Positions 25,848-34,497 of a stretch of 64,000 nucleotides of DNA are shown here, piece after piece. The stretch is from contig NZ_CP036426.1 of assembly GCF_007752535.1 (NCBI RefSeq), positions 5,456,001 through 5,520,000 of the forward strand, in the 5' to 3' direction. The stretch is from Tautonia plasticadhaerens (GTDB taxonomy: Bacteria; Planctomycetota; Planctomycetia; Isosphaerales; Isosphaeraceae). Both the position numbers and the translations under genes were made by a program. The number at the start of each line of letters is the position of its first letter. Within the stretch, counting starts at the first letter, position 1. The notes under the pieces were generated by a model. It had not been told where the DNA came from and searched no databases. It saw only the letters and a program-made list of their open reading frames with translations.

Positions 25848-27839
25848 GTGTTCCAGCCGAGACGCAGCACAGACCGGACGCAACCGGGCCGAGGGGCCGG
25901 GGTCCTCGGCATCTTCCTGCTGGCCGGCCTGGCCGGGGCGTTGGCCTCCGGACCCCCCGGCCTGGTGGCCCAGGAGCTGGGGCCCGGGGCGGGCCTCCCG
26001 CAGGAGGAGGTCCCGACGCCCCCCGAGCCCGGGGCGGTCTTCCCGCAGCAGGGTGGGCCGGAGGGGCCGGAGATCCCGCCGCCGGTAATGCCGCCCGGGG
26101 CCGAGCCGTCGGTCCTCATCCCGCCCCCGGGGAGGCCGATCGGACCCCGGCCCGACCCGTCAGGGCCGCCGACCGGAGGGGTCATCCGGTTCGGCCCGCA
26201 GGGCCCCCCGGGGCCCGGGGCCGAGGAGGCCGGGCTCCCCCCCGCCATCGCTCCCCCCGGTGGGGACGCCGAGGAGGGGGAAGAGGAAACCTACCCCGCT
26301 CCCGAGTCGGGGGTCCTGATCGAGGCGGTCGACCTGCCCGCCGCCGAGGTCGAGTTGATCATCGGCCGGTCCCGCCTCTTCCGGCTGACCCGCCCGCTGT
26401 CGGCCGACACGGTGATCTCGTACGACAACGAGAACATCGTCGAGGTCCAGCCCCTGACCAATCCCCAGGCCGAGGATCTGCGCTTCATCAACGTCGTCGG
26501 CGTCGGCTTCGGCCGGGCGACCGTCCGCCTGATCGATCAGGAGCGGAACGAGGTCCAGACGATCGAGGCGGTCGTCGCGATCGACGAGAAGGCCCTGGAG
26601 CGCCGGATCCACACCATCCTGCCCGGTGCCGACGTGACGGTGCTCCAGGTGGCCCAGAATGTCGTCCTCGAGGGCCAGGTGCCCAACGCGAAGGTCATGG
26701 CGGACGTGCTGGAGCTGGTCCGCTCCGAACTCCGGCTTAGCGGCCAGACTTCCGTCGGCAGCCTGGCCGGCAGCCTCGGCTACGGCGGCGGCGGGGGGGA
26801 GGCGCCTCCCGGCGGGATCGGCACCCCGGTGCCCCCCTCGGCGGCCAGCCCCGCCGGGGCGCAGCCGGGCCTGATCGTCGTCAACCGGGTGAAGGTCCGG
26901 GGCCCCCGGCAGGTGATGCTCAAAGTCAAGATCGCCGAGATCAACCGCACGGGGCTCCGCCAGCTCGGCGTGAACTTCCAGAGGCTGACCGACGGCGACA
27001 ACGTGGCCTCGATCATCGGCAGCATCGCCGGCGTGGGCCAGGGCGGCCTGGAGGCCGAGCAGCTGCTCTTCGCCGACCCGCTGGACACCCAGCTCTTCGG
27101 CATCTTCGACGAGGGGGACTTCCGCCTGTTCCTCAACGCCCTGAGGCAGAACGACCTGGCCCGTATCCTCGCCCAGCCGACGTTGATGACGCTCGACGGC
27201 CAGCCCGCCCGCTTCCTGGCCGGCGGCAGCTTCCCGTTCCCGGTGCCCCAGATCAGCGTCGGCGGCGTCTCCACGATCACCATCCAGTTCCGGGACTTCG
27301 GCGCCCTGCTGGAGTTCCTGCCGATGATCCTGGAGGACGACACGATCCGGCTGGACGTCCAGCCGGTCTTCAGCGAGCTGAACCCGGCCACCGGCGTGGC
27401 GGTCTCCGGCACCGCGGTCCCCGGCCTGACCGAGCGGAGCGCCCGGACGGTCGTGCAACTCCGGGAGGGACAGACGCTGGCCATCGCCGGCCTGTTCTCG
27501 ACCCGGACCCAAGGCAGCACGGTGCGGGTCCCGCTGCTGGGAGACCTGCCGATCGTCGGCCCGGCGTTCAGCAAGAACACGATCACGACCAACGAGACGG
27601 AGCTGCTCGTGCTGGTCACCCCGGAGCTGGTCGAGCCGCTCGAGGAGCAGGCCGCCCCCGCCCCGGGCGAACTCTACCAGGAGCCCAACGACCTGGAATT
27701 CTTCTTCCTGGGACGGCTCGAGGGGAAGACCCGGCATCCGCACCGGTCGACCACCAACTACCTCGATCCGTTCCACGTGATGAAGCACTTCCGGAGCGAG
27801 GACCAGTGGGTCGTCGGGCCTCACGGCTTCGCCGACTGA
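25848..27839 (+). CDS. CpaC/RcpA-like outer-membrane secretin
   Basis: A 663-residue protein from GTG 25848. After a signal-like N-terminus comes a Pro/Gly-rich region to about residue 145, then the N-terminal pilus-secretin domain (LPAAEVELIIGRSRLFRL near 160), a BON-like segment, and the secretin core from about 345 (VKVRGPRQVMLKVKIAEIN) to VPLLGDLPIVGPAFSKN near 560. This is the CpaC type found in Flp/Tad pili. It would form a multimeric outer-membrane channel. A TPR lipoprotein gene downstream recalls TadD, but the Tad motor, platform and pilin genes are absent here. The C-terminal 90 residues extend beyond the usual secretin end. Confidence 0.88.
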   Translation: MFQPRRSTDRTQPGRGAGVLGIFLLAGLAGALASGPPGLVAQELGPGAGLPQEEVPTPPEPGAVFPQQGGPEGPEIPPPVMPPGAEPSVLIPPPGRPIGPRPDPSGPPTGGVIRFGPQGPPGPGAEEAGLPPAIAPPGGDAEEGEEETYPAPESGVLIEAVDLPAAEVELIIGRSRLFRLTRPLSADTVISYDNENIVEVQPLTNPQAEDLRFINVVGVGFGRATVRLIDQERNEVQTIEAVVAIDEKALERRIHTILPGADVTVLQVAQNVVLEGQVPNAKVMADVLELVRSELRLSGQTSVGSLAGSLGYGGGGGEAPPGGIGTPVPPSAASPAGAQPGLIVVNRVKVRGPRQVMLKVKIAEINRTGLRQLGVNFQRLTDGDNVASIIGSIAGVGQGGLEAEQLLFADPLDTQLFGIFDEGDFRLFLNALRQNDLARILAQPTLMTLDGQPARFLAGGSFPFPVPQISVGGVSTITIQFRDFGALLEFLPMILEDDTIRLDVQPVFSELNPATGVAVSGTAVPGLTERSARTVVQLREGQTLAIAGLFSTRTQGSTVRVPLLGDLPIVGPAFSKNTITTNETELLVLVTPELVEPLEEQAAPAPGELYQEPNDLEFFFLGRLEGKTRHPHRSTTNYLDPFHVMKHFRSEDQWVVGPHGFAD

Positions 27840-27860
27840 GACCGGTCCCCGGGCGTTAAC

Positions 27861-27892
27861 CCCCGGTGCGGTCTTACCCGCCCGCACCGGGG
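27861..27892 (+). terminator. Hairpin after the secretin gene
   Basis: A perfect 11-bp stem, CCCCGGTGCGG with CCGCACCGGGG, and a 10-base loop, 21 bases after the stop. There is no U-tract. It could stop or attenuate transcription into the next genes. Confidence 0.55.
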
Positions 27893-28029
27893 CGAGTCGA
27901 TTGAGACCGATCTGATCCGATCCGACCCGATCGGCGGGGCCGCCTCCCGAGGGCCCGCCACGCCGGGCGGGATCTCTTCCAGGTGGGAGCCGGCAGGGGC
28001 CGGTCCCGAGGCTCGGGGGGGGGGACGCG

Positions 28030-28827
28030 ATGCGAGTCGACAGAAGATGGCTCCGGGCTGCGGTGTTCGCCGCGGCGATGGCCCCGGCCGGGGCCGTCGG
28101 CCGGGCCCGGGGCCAGGAGATCCCGATCCCGCCGCCGGTCATCCCGCCCCAGGCGGCCCCGGCGCCCGCCTTCGCCCCGCCGGAGGCGGTCCCCGGGGCG
28201 ATGATCCCCGGGCACCCGGCCCCGCCCCCCCCGGCGATGGTCGCCCCGCCTCCCCCGGCGATGGTCGCCCCGCCCCCCCCGACGATGGTCGCCCCGGGCG
28301 GCCCGGTGCATGTGCACCAGCCGGGGCCGATCGGCCGGGCCTTGCACCACGCCGGCTTCTTCATCCACGACCGGATGGTGGGCGAGCCCGAGCGGTTCGA
28401 CGAGCCCCCGCTCGGCTGGTCGATCGGCCAGAACTTCTCGGCGCAGGCGGCCAGGGCCTCGCAGCACCGCTACACCCTCTACCGTTCCGACTTCTTCGCC
28501 GGGACCGAGCGGCTCACCCCCGACGGGATCCGCCGCCTCGGCCGGATGATGTCCTACCTGCCCCGTTGGGGGGGGCCGGTGCTCATCGAGGAGGACCCGA
28601 ACCGCCCCGGGCTGGCCGAGTCCCGCCGGCTCGCGGTGATGGAGCTGGTCGCCTCCAACGGCAATGCCATCGACCCGGGCCGGCTGATCGTCGGCGGGTC
28701 GCCCTACCTCGGCGGCCGGGGAGATCTGTCGGAGACGTACGAGGGTATCCTGCTCGACCGGTCGTTCCGGGCGCCCGCCACCTATCCGCTCAACCCGATC
28801 CCGAACGCCGACTTCGGGGCCAACTGA
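28030..28827 (+). CDS. Exported proline-rich protein of unknown function
   Basis: A 265-residue protein with a signal peptide (cleavage near GRARGQ). Residues about 30-95 are Pro/Ala-rich and include three near-repeats of APPPPAMV. The remainder is a compact domain; PDGIRRLGRMMSYLP and later ESRRLAVMELV give a weak resemblance to OmpA-like peptidoglycan-binding folds, which I do not regard as proven. It lies between the secretin and a TPR lipoprotein with 22 bases to the latter, so the three may act together in the envelope. Confidence 0.6.
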   Translation: MRVDRRWLRAAVFAAAMAPAGAVGRARGQEIPIPPPVIPPQAAPAPAFAPPEAVPGAMIPGHPAPPPPAMVAPPPPAMVAPPPPTMVAPGGPVHVHQPGPIGRALHHAGFFIHDRMVGEPERFDEPPLGWSIGQNFSAQAARASQHRYTLYRSDFFAGTERLTPDGIRRLGRMMSYLPRWGGPVLIEEDPNRPGLAESRRLAVMELVASNGNAIDPGRLIVGGSPYLGGRGDLSETYEGILLDRSFRAPATYPLNPIPNADFGAN

Positions 28828-28848
28828 ACCTGAACCGAGGCCCGACCC

Positions 28849-29805
28849 ATGGACCGAGCTGACCCCCCATCGTCGCCCGACGCCGGGAGACACCGGATCG
28901 AAGGGGCCCGGGGCCCGGGCCCGATCGGCCGGGCCCCGCGGCCGGGACGCCGGTCGACCCTGCTGGCCGTGGCGTTGCTGCCGCTGGCGGGGGCATTCGG
29001 CTGCCGGTCGATGCCCCGGGTCGGGCCGGAGGCGCCGGAGCCGATCATGCCGTCGGTCCAGGAGACCTCGGCGAGTTCGCCGATGCCGTTCGGCTCGCCC
29101 CCGGTCTCGAGCACCCAGCCGACGGATCCCGAGCCCCTCCCCGAGTTGACCGCCGACCGGAGCGTGAACCTCTACCTCGACCTCGGCCGGGTCTTCGAGT
29201 CCAAGGGTCAGCTCGAGGCCGCCCAGGCCGAGTACGCCCGGGCCGTGGAGGCGATCGACCGCAAGGTGGACCGCCCGACCCGGGCCCTCGCCCATCGCCG
29301 GCTCGCCTCGGTGCTCGACCGCCAGGGCAAGTTCGGCGACTCCGAGGCCCACTACCAGGCGGCGGTCGAGCTGGCCCCCAGGGACGCCCGGATCTGGAAT
29401 AATTACGGCTACAGCGCCTATCTCCGAGGAGACTGGGAGCAGGCCATCGCCCGCCTCCGCAAGGCGGAGAAGCTCGACCCGGGGGATCCCCGGACCCTGA
29501 CCAACCTGGGCCTCGCCCTCGCCGCCTCCGGCGCGCAGGACGAGGCGCTCGACGCCTTCACCCGGGCCAACGGCCCGGCGGCGGCCCAGGCGAACCTGGC
29601 CTACATCCTCGCCGCCACCGGGCGGGACGAGCAGGCGAGGGACCGCTACGAGCAGGCATTGCTGCTCAACCCGAAGGACCAGCGCTCCCGGGCCGCGATC
29701 GACCGGCTCGACGCCGGCCCCGATGGGGCCGAGGCCCTCGCCGCCGGGCCTTCCCCGGTCGACCCGGCCGTCGTCCCCGCCTCGTTCGAGGCGACACCGC
29801 CTTGA
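28849..29805 (+). CDS. TPR lipoprotein, TadD-like
   Basis: A 318-residue protein with a basic N-terminus, a hydrophobic segment and a possible lipobox ending FGC. TPR repeats run from about residue 105 to 290 (LYLDLGRVFESKGQLEAAQ, WNNYGYSAYLRGDWEQA, ANLAYILAATGRDEQARD). In Tad loci a TPR lipoprotein (TadD) assists pilus assembly, and this one follows a CpaC-like secretin by two genes. The role is inferred from that context only. Confidence 0.75.
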   Translation: MDRADPPSSPDAGRHRIEGARGPGPIGRAPRPGRRSTLLAVALLPLAGAFGCRSMPRVGPEAPEPIMPSVQETSASSPMPFGSPPVSSTQPTDPEPLPELTADRSVNLYLDLGRVFESKGQLEAAQAEYARAVEAIDRKVDRPTRALAHRRLASVLDRQGKFGDSEAHYQAAVELAPRDARIWNNYGYSAYLRGDWEQAIARLRKAEKLDPGDPRTLTNLGLALAASGAQDEALDAFTRANGPAAAQANLAYILAATGRDEQARDRYEQALLLNPKDQRSRAAIDRLDAGPDGAEALAAGPSPVDPAVVPASFEATPP

Positions 29806-29890
29806 TCGGCCGTCGGCCGAGGCCGGAGCCCGCCGGGCGACGAGGCCAGGGGCCCCGGCCGACCCGACGCTTTCGCGGGCCCCCCGAGGC

Positions 29891-29899
29891 TGCTAAGGT
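29891..29899 (+). promoter_or_regulatory. Extended -10 candidate upstream of the oxidoreductase
   Basis: TGCTAAGGT resembles an extended -10 element and is preceded 17 bases earlier by a poor -35 (TTTCGC). It lies in the 235-base gap before the Gfo/Idh/MocA gene, about 140 bases from its start. Confidence 0.3.
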
Positions 29900-30040
29900 G
29901 AGGGCAGGCCGGTGTCCCCGAGGCCGGTCCCCGATCGACCCGGGTCGGCGGGGGGCCTGCCCCGGGTCCACGGGGTCCGTCCCTCGGGAGCGACGGCGTC
30001 CCGATCCGGCCTCCCGCCCCCATCCACGGTGACGACGCTT

Positions 30041-31351
30041 ATGAGCTACGGCAACTGGTCGCGACGCGGGTTCCTCCGGGCTTCGACCGCCGCGATGGCC
30101 GCCGCCGGCCTGCCGGCCTGGTACGCCCGGGAGGTCGTCGCCTCCCAGGACGAGGAGGCCGCCTCGAGGCCGAAGGCGAAGGGGCCGAACGACGCGATCG
30201 TCATGGCCGCCATCGGCGTCGGCGGCCGGGGCACCGGCATCATGAAGGACGCGGCGAGGCGGGACGGGGTCAAATTCGTCGCCGTCTGCGACGTCGACCG
30301 CCGGCACGCCGATCGGGCCGTCCAGGAACTGGGCGGCGGGGACGTCACGATCTACGACGACTTCCGGGAGCTGCTCGACACCGAGGAGCTGGATGCCGTC
30401 ACCATCGGCACGCCCGACCACTGGCACGCGATCCCGGCCCTGACCGCCATCAAGGCCGGTCTGGACCTCTACTGCGAGAAGCCGCTGACGCTCTGGCTCG
30501 ACGAGGGCAAGGCGCTGGTCAAGGCCGCCCGGGGGCGCGACACCGTCTTCCAGGTCGGCAGCCAGCAGCGTTCCGACGCCCGGTTCCGCCTCGCCTGCGA
30601 GCTCGTCCGCAACGGCCGGATCGGCAAGGTCGTCGAGGTCGAGGCCCGGATCGGCCGCAACGACCAGGGCGGCCCGTTCAAGGAAGCCCGGGTCCCCGAC
30701 GCGCTGGACTGGGACTTCTGGCTCGGCCAGACACCCGAGGTCGCCTACGTACCCGAACGCTGCCACGACACCTTCCGCTGGTGGCGGGCCTACTCCGGCG
30801 GCAAGATGACCGACTGGGGCGCCCACCACAACGACATCACCCAGTGGGCCCTCGGCTACGACGGCTCCGGCCCCGTCAAGGTCGACGCCGACGGCGACGC
30901 CTGGCCCGTCCTGCCCCATTGCTTCGACATGCCCGAGCGGTTCGTTTGCACCGCCACCTACGACAACGGCACCGTGCTCAAGACCATGAGCGACGGCGAG
31001 AACGGCATTCTCTTCACCGGCGAGGAGGGCTGGATCTTCGTCAATCGCTCCCGGATCGACGCCAGCGACACGGCCCTGCTCGACGAGCCCCTCGGCGACG
31101 GCGCCGTCCGCCTCTACGTCTCCAACGACCACATGGGCAACTTCCTCGACTGTGTCCGCAGCCGGGAGACCCCCATTTGCGACGTCGAGGTCGGCCACCG
31201 CTCCGCCTCCGTCTGCCACCTGGAGAACATCGCCCTGAACCTCCGACGCCCCCTGGCCTGGGATCCGAAGGAGGAGGAGTTCGTCGGCGACGAGCAGGCC
31301 AACTCCCTGCTCCGTCGCGAGATGCGCTCCCCCTGGACGCTCGACATCTGA
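30041..31351 (+). CDS. Tat-exported Gfo/Idh/MocA-family oxidoreductase
   Basis: A 436-residue protein with a twin-arginine signal (WSRRGFLRAS) and a hydrophobic stretch. The NAD(P)-binding fold begins MAAIGVGGRGTGIM. CEKPLTLWLDEGKALV holds the EKP motif with the conserved lysine, and GGKMTDWGAHHNDITQW the active-site region of the C-terminal domain. Such enzymes are greatly expanded in planctomycetes and act on sugars or sugar-derived alcohols, often in polysaccharide use. The substrate is not predictable. ATG 30041 was preferred to GTG 30029 because it places the RR motif normally. Confidence 0.92.
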   Translation: MSYGNWSRRGFLRASTAAMAAAGLPAWYAREVVASQDEEAASRPKAKGPNDAIVMAAIGVGGRGTGIMKDAARRDGVKFVAVCDVDRRHADRAVQELGGGDVTIYDDFRELLDTEELDAVTIGTPDHWHAIPALTAIKAGLDLYCEKPLTLWLDEGKALVKAARGRDTVFQVGSQQRSDARFRLACELVRNGRIGKVVEVEARIGRNDQGGPFKEARVPDALDWDFWLGQTPEVAYVPERCHDTFRWWRAYSGGKMTDWGAHHNDITQWALGYDGSGPVKVDADGDAWPVLPHCFDMPERFVCTATYDNGTVLKTMSDGENGILFTGEEGWIFVNRSRIDASDTALLDEPLGDGAVRLYVSNDHMGNFLDCVRSRETPICDVEVGHRSASVCHLENIALNLRRPLAWDPKEEEFVGDEQANSLLRREMRSPWTLDI

Positions 31352-31437
31352 GCCCGGGTCCCGGCCCGGGGCGGCCCGAATCCGTCCCGCGTCCCGCCCC
31401 GGACGGGACCCCATCGACCGTCGCCCCGAGGTGACCC

Positions 31438-31863
31438 ATGGACCAGGACGAGGCCCCCGCCCCCGCCCCCGGGCCCGAACGCTTCGAGTTCGCCGAGGAG
31501 CACGGCCGGCTGATCGGCGACCTCGGCACGAAGATGCATTTCGTCGGCCTGCTGACGACCATCCTCGGCGTCGTCGCCCTGCTCTCGGGGCTGTTGAGCC
31601 GTCCCGAGGAGGGCCTGACCGGCGCCTCGGTCGTCTCGATCCTCTCGGCCCTGTTCCTCGGGGCCGTCGGCTTCTGGTCGATGCGGAGCGGCCGGGAGTT
31701 CGTGCTCGTCTCCCGGACCGAGGGGGCCGACATCCCCCACCTGATGCGGGCGTTGCAGAACCTCCGACGCCTCTTCGGCCTGCAATATGTGCTGGCCTGG
31801 ATCGGGCTGATCCTGCTGGTCGTCGCGATCCTCTTCGGCTACTTCGTCGACCAGGCCCACTGA
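31438..31863 (+). CDS. Small membrane protein, three predicted helices
   Basis: A 141-residue protein with an acidic Pro/Ala-rich N-terminus, a pair of hydrophobic segments around residues 37-80 and a third near 118-137. No family is recognised. It follows the oxidoreductase by 86 bases and precedes another small membrane protein by 170 bases. Function unknown. Confidence 0.6.
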   Translation: MDQDEAPAPAPGPERFEFAEEHGRLIGDLGTKMHFVGLLTTILGVVALLSGLLSRPEEGLTGASVVSILSALFLGAVGFWSMRSGREFVLVSRTEGADIPHLMRALQNLRRLFGLQYVLAWIGLILLVVAILFGYFVDQAH

Positions 31864-32033
31864 GGCGCGCCCCGCCCTCCCGGGCGTCGACGATTTGCCT
31901 CCCGTCGAGGTCGGTCGCAGTTCCATCCGCACGTTGTCGCGTCGTAGGATGTTCCCGGGTACACCCTTCGATGATGGGGGCCGGCCGAGGGTCGTCCGCC
32001 CCCGATTCGGCCCGAGACCAACCGGGAAGACCG

Positions 32034-32690
32034 ATGGACGCGCTCATCTGGCACAAGTCCGAGGAGAAGTTCGCCAACGTCCTCACGCTCCGCGGCCACG
32101 AGGTCCACCGCCTCAAGGTCACCGGCAACGTGTTGACGCTCAAGAAGAAGCTCCAGGGGGTCCTGGAGGGGTTGCAGCAGGGCAAGGCCCCGACCGAGGT
32201 GGGGGCGAAGTCGATCGAGACACTCGACGCCCGGACGATCGGCAAGGCCCAGGTGAGCCCGGGCAACGGCTCGCTCACCCTCCAAGGCGGGGAGGACGGG
32301 GCGAAGTCGCTGAGCTTCTCGACCGGCGACGGCAACGCCGACGAGATCCTTCGGGAGATCCTCGCCCAGTCCGGGAAGGAGTTCCGACCGGCCCAGGAGG
32401 ACATCGGGGTCGTCGAGGCCCTGCTCCCCGCCGTGATCGCCGGGGGCGTGGGGGGGCTGCTCTGGATGGGGGTCTATCAGGCGGCCGGCACCCTGGCGTC
32501 GGGAGGCGACGTCGAGGTCTCCGGCCGTCGCCGGGGGATGAAGCGGCTCCTGGCCGGCGTCGCCGAGGTCCTGGGGACCACGGGCACGATCGCGGTCGGC
32601 GTGCTGCTGCTCGTGCTCGTCATGGGATGGGCGTACCGCCGCCTCTCGAAGCGTCCCCAGCGGACGGTCTGGCTGCCCGAGTCGGCCTGA
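32034..32690 (+). CDS. Membrane protein with soluble N-terminal domain, unknown function
   Basis: A 218-residue protein. Residues 1-115 are soluble and beta-rich (HEVHRLKVTGNVLTLKKK, then IGKAQVSPGNGSLTLQG), possibly PH-like, followed by two membrane segments near 128-150 and 175-197 and a basic tail. ATG 32034 begins the domain; the frame is open upstream without similarity. No function is assigned. Confidence 0.6.
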   Translation: MDALIWHKSEEKFANVLTLRGHEVHRLKVTGNVLTLKKKLQGVLEGLQQGKAPTEVGAKSIETLDARTIGKAQVSPGNGSLTLQGGEDGAKSLSFSTGDGNADEILREILAQSGKEFRPAQEDIGVVEALLPAVIAGGVGGLLWMGVYQAAGTLASGGDVEVSGRRRGMKRLLAGVAEVLGTTGTIAVGVLLLVLVMGWAYRRLSKRPQRTVWLPESA

Positions 32691-32701
32691 CCCCGGGCCG
32701 A

Positions 32702-32749
32702 GGCGCCTCCCCGCCGGCGTCCCCTCGTGGGCCCGGCGGGAGGGGTGCC
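32702..32749 (+). terminator. Hairpin after the 32.0-32.7 kb gene
   Basis: CCTCCCCGCCGG pairs with CCGGCGGGAGG (one bulged C), extended outward by GGCGCC against GGTGCC, with a loop of about 14 bases. It lies 12 bases after the stop and before a separate -10 element. Confidence 0.5.
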
Positions 32750-32798
32750 GTCCCGACGTCGAGCTTCTCCCCGAACCCTCCCCCCTTGGCCCCCCTCC

Positions 32799-32804
32799 TA
32801 GAAT
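32799..32804 (+). promoter_or_regulatory. -10 element for the MFS gene
   Basis: TAGAAT matches five of six bases of the -10 consensus, 38 bases before the start codon. No clear -35 is present at the right distance. Confidence 0.4.
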
Positions 32805-32841
32805 GGGCGGGAGACCTAGGATCCAGGGAGGTCGCACGACC

Positions 32842-34422
32842 ATGGCAGCGGACGAGGGCGGGGCGTCGGGGTCGAATTCCAGTCCTGGGGCGAGCGGGGA
32901 GGGAACCTCGAATCGCCGGATCGTGACCGTCGCCCTGATGATGGCCATGGCCGTCGCGGCGATGGAGCAGACGGTGGTCTCGCCGGCGATGCCGACGATC
33001 ATCGCCCGGCTCAAGGGGGTGGAGATCTACGCCCTGGTCTTCTCGGCGTACCTGCTCGCCTCGACGATCACCACGCCGCTCTACGGCAAGCTGGCCGACC
33101 GCCACGGCCGCAAGCGCGTGCTGCTCTTCGGCCTCGGGCTGTTCGGGGTCGGCTCGATGCTCTCGGGGCTCTCCCGGAGCATGCCCGAGCTGATCGCCAT
33201 GCGGGTGGTCCAGGGGCTCGGCGCCGGGGCGGTGGCGCCGATCGTCCTGACGATCCTCGGCGACCTCTACACGCTGGAGGAGCGGGCCCGGGTCCAGGGC
33301 CTCTTCAGCGGCGTCTGGGGCGTCTCCAGCATCGCCGGCCCGGCGCTGGGGGGGGCCTTGACGGACCAGCTCTCCTGGCGGTGGGTGTTCTTCGTCTCGG
33401 TCCCGTTCGGCCTGATCGCCATGCTGATCCTGGCCGTCGGCGTGAAGGAGACGGTGGCCGAACGGGAATCGAGGCCGCTGGACCTGGCCGGGGCCGCCTG
33501 GCTGACCGGGGGCACGGCCGCCTTGCTGCTGGCGGTGATCGGCGGCGAGGGGAGGCCCTGGGAGCTGGAGGTGGTGCTGCTGGGCCTGGCGGTCGGGTTC
33601 CTGGTGCTGTTCGTCCGCCAGGAACGTCGGGCGGCGGACCCGGTCCTGCCGATCGACCTGCTCGCCCAGCCCGCCCTGGCGGCCTCGATCGCCGGGAGCT
33701 TCATCATCGGCGGCCTGCTGATCGCCATCGACACCTACGTCCCCCTGTTCGTCCAGGGGGTCCGGGGCGGCTCGGCCACGGCGGCGGGGCGGTCGATCAT
33801 GCCCTTGTTCGCCTCCTGGTCGGTCAGCGTCTTCATCGCCGCGAAGCTGGTCCCCCGCTGGGGGTTCCGCAGGACGGCGGTGGTCGGCTCGGTCCTCATC
33901 ACGGGCGGCTCGACCGGCCTGGTCGCCGGGGCCCTCGTGCCGGAGTGGAGCCGCCCGGCCTTCTTCCTGGGGATGGGGGTGATCGGCCTCGGCATGGGGC
34001 CCACCTCGCTGAGCTACATCCTCGGTGTGCAGAACGCCGTCGCCTGGGACCGCCGGGGGGCGGCGACCGGCTCGGTCATCTTCTCCCGGATGATCGGCGG
34101 CGCGGTGATCGTCGGCCTGCTGGGCGCGGTGCTCGGCCACGCCCTGGCCTGGCGGCTGGGGACGAGCTCGGGCGTCGACATCGCCGCCGCGCTCCGGCCC
34201 GAGACGCACGGCCAGTTGACCGCCGCCCAGCTCTCGGCCGTCCGGGACGCCCTGGGCTCCACCCTCCGCGACATCTTCCTGCTGATCTCGGCGATGGCCG
34301 TCCTCGGCCTCGCCTGCGCCGCCCGGGTCGCCGGGGGACGGGCCGTCGACCGTCCGGACGCCCCGGCCTCGGCCAGGGGCCGGGGAGACGCGGAGTTGCT
34401 CCCCGCCGCCCTGGAAACCTGA
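32842..34422 (+). CDS. DHA2-type MFS drug exporter
   Basis: A 526-residue, 14-helix major facilitator. The loop 2-3 motif reads GKLADRHGRKRVLLFG, and the TM5 antiporter motif appears as GVWGVSSIAGPALGGALTD, both typical of drug:H+ antiporters of the EmrB/QacA class. AGGGAGG lies 11 bases before the ATG. No EmrA-type adaptor or TetR-like regulator is adjacent, so it probably works alone in the inner membrane. The substrate is unknown. Confidence 0.9.
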   Translation: MAADEGGASGSNSSPGASGEGTSNRRIVTVALMMAMAVAAMEQTVVSPAMPTIIARLKGVEIYALVFSAYLLASTITTPLYGKLADRHGRKRVLLFGLGLFGVGSMLSGLSRSMPELIAMRVVQGLGAGAVAPIVLTILGDLYTLEERARVQGLFSGVWGVSSIAGPALGGALTDQLSWRWVFFVSVPFGLIAMLILAVGVKETVAERESRPLDLAGAAWLTGGTAALLLAVIGGEGRPWELEVVLLGLAVGFLVLFVRQERRAADPVLPIDLLAQPALAASIAGSFIIGGLLIAIDTYVPLFVQGVRGGSATAAGRSIMPLFASWSVSVFIAAKLVPRWGFRRTAVVGSVLITGGSTGLVAGALVPEWSRPAFFLGMGVIGLGMGPTSLSYILGVQNAVAWDRRGAATGSVIFSRMIGGAVIVGLLGAVLGHALAWRLGTSSGVDIAAALRPETHGQLTAAQLSAVRDALGSTLRDIFLLISAMAVLGLACAARVAGGRAVDRPDAPASARGRGDAELLPAALET

Positions 34423-34428
34423 CGCGAC

Positions 34429-34489
34429 ACGCCGGGCCGCGGCCCGGCGTCCGGCCGCGGCTCGAAGGCGGTTCACCGTCCTTCGAGCC
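34429..34489. terminator. Two tandem hairpins between convergent genes
   Basis: A perfect 22-base palindrome (34429-34450) is followed by a stem of GGCTCGAAGG with CCTTCGAGCC (34459-34489), extended inward by CGG/CCG around a TTCA loop. Both fit in the 75-base gap between the MFS and mrp stops and could end transcription from either side. Confidence 0.6.
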
Positions 34490-34497
34490 CGGCTCGA

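Noticed and set aside
28222-28300. Short tandem repeats as a CRISPR or minisatellite
   Set aside because: They are in-frame codons for APPPPAMV-type repeats of the exported proline-rich protein.
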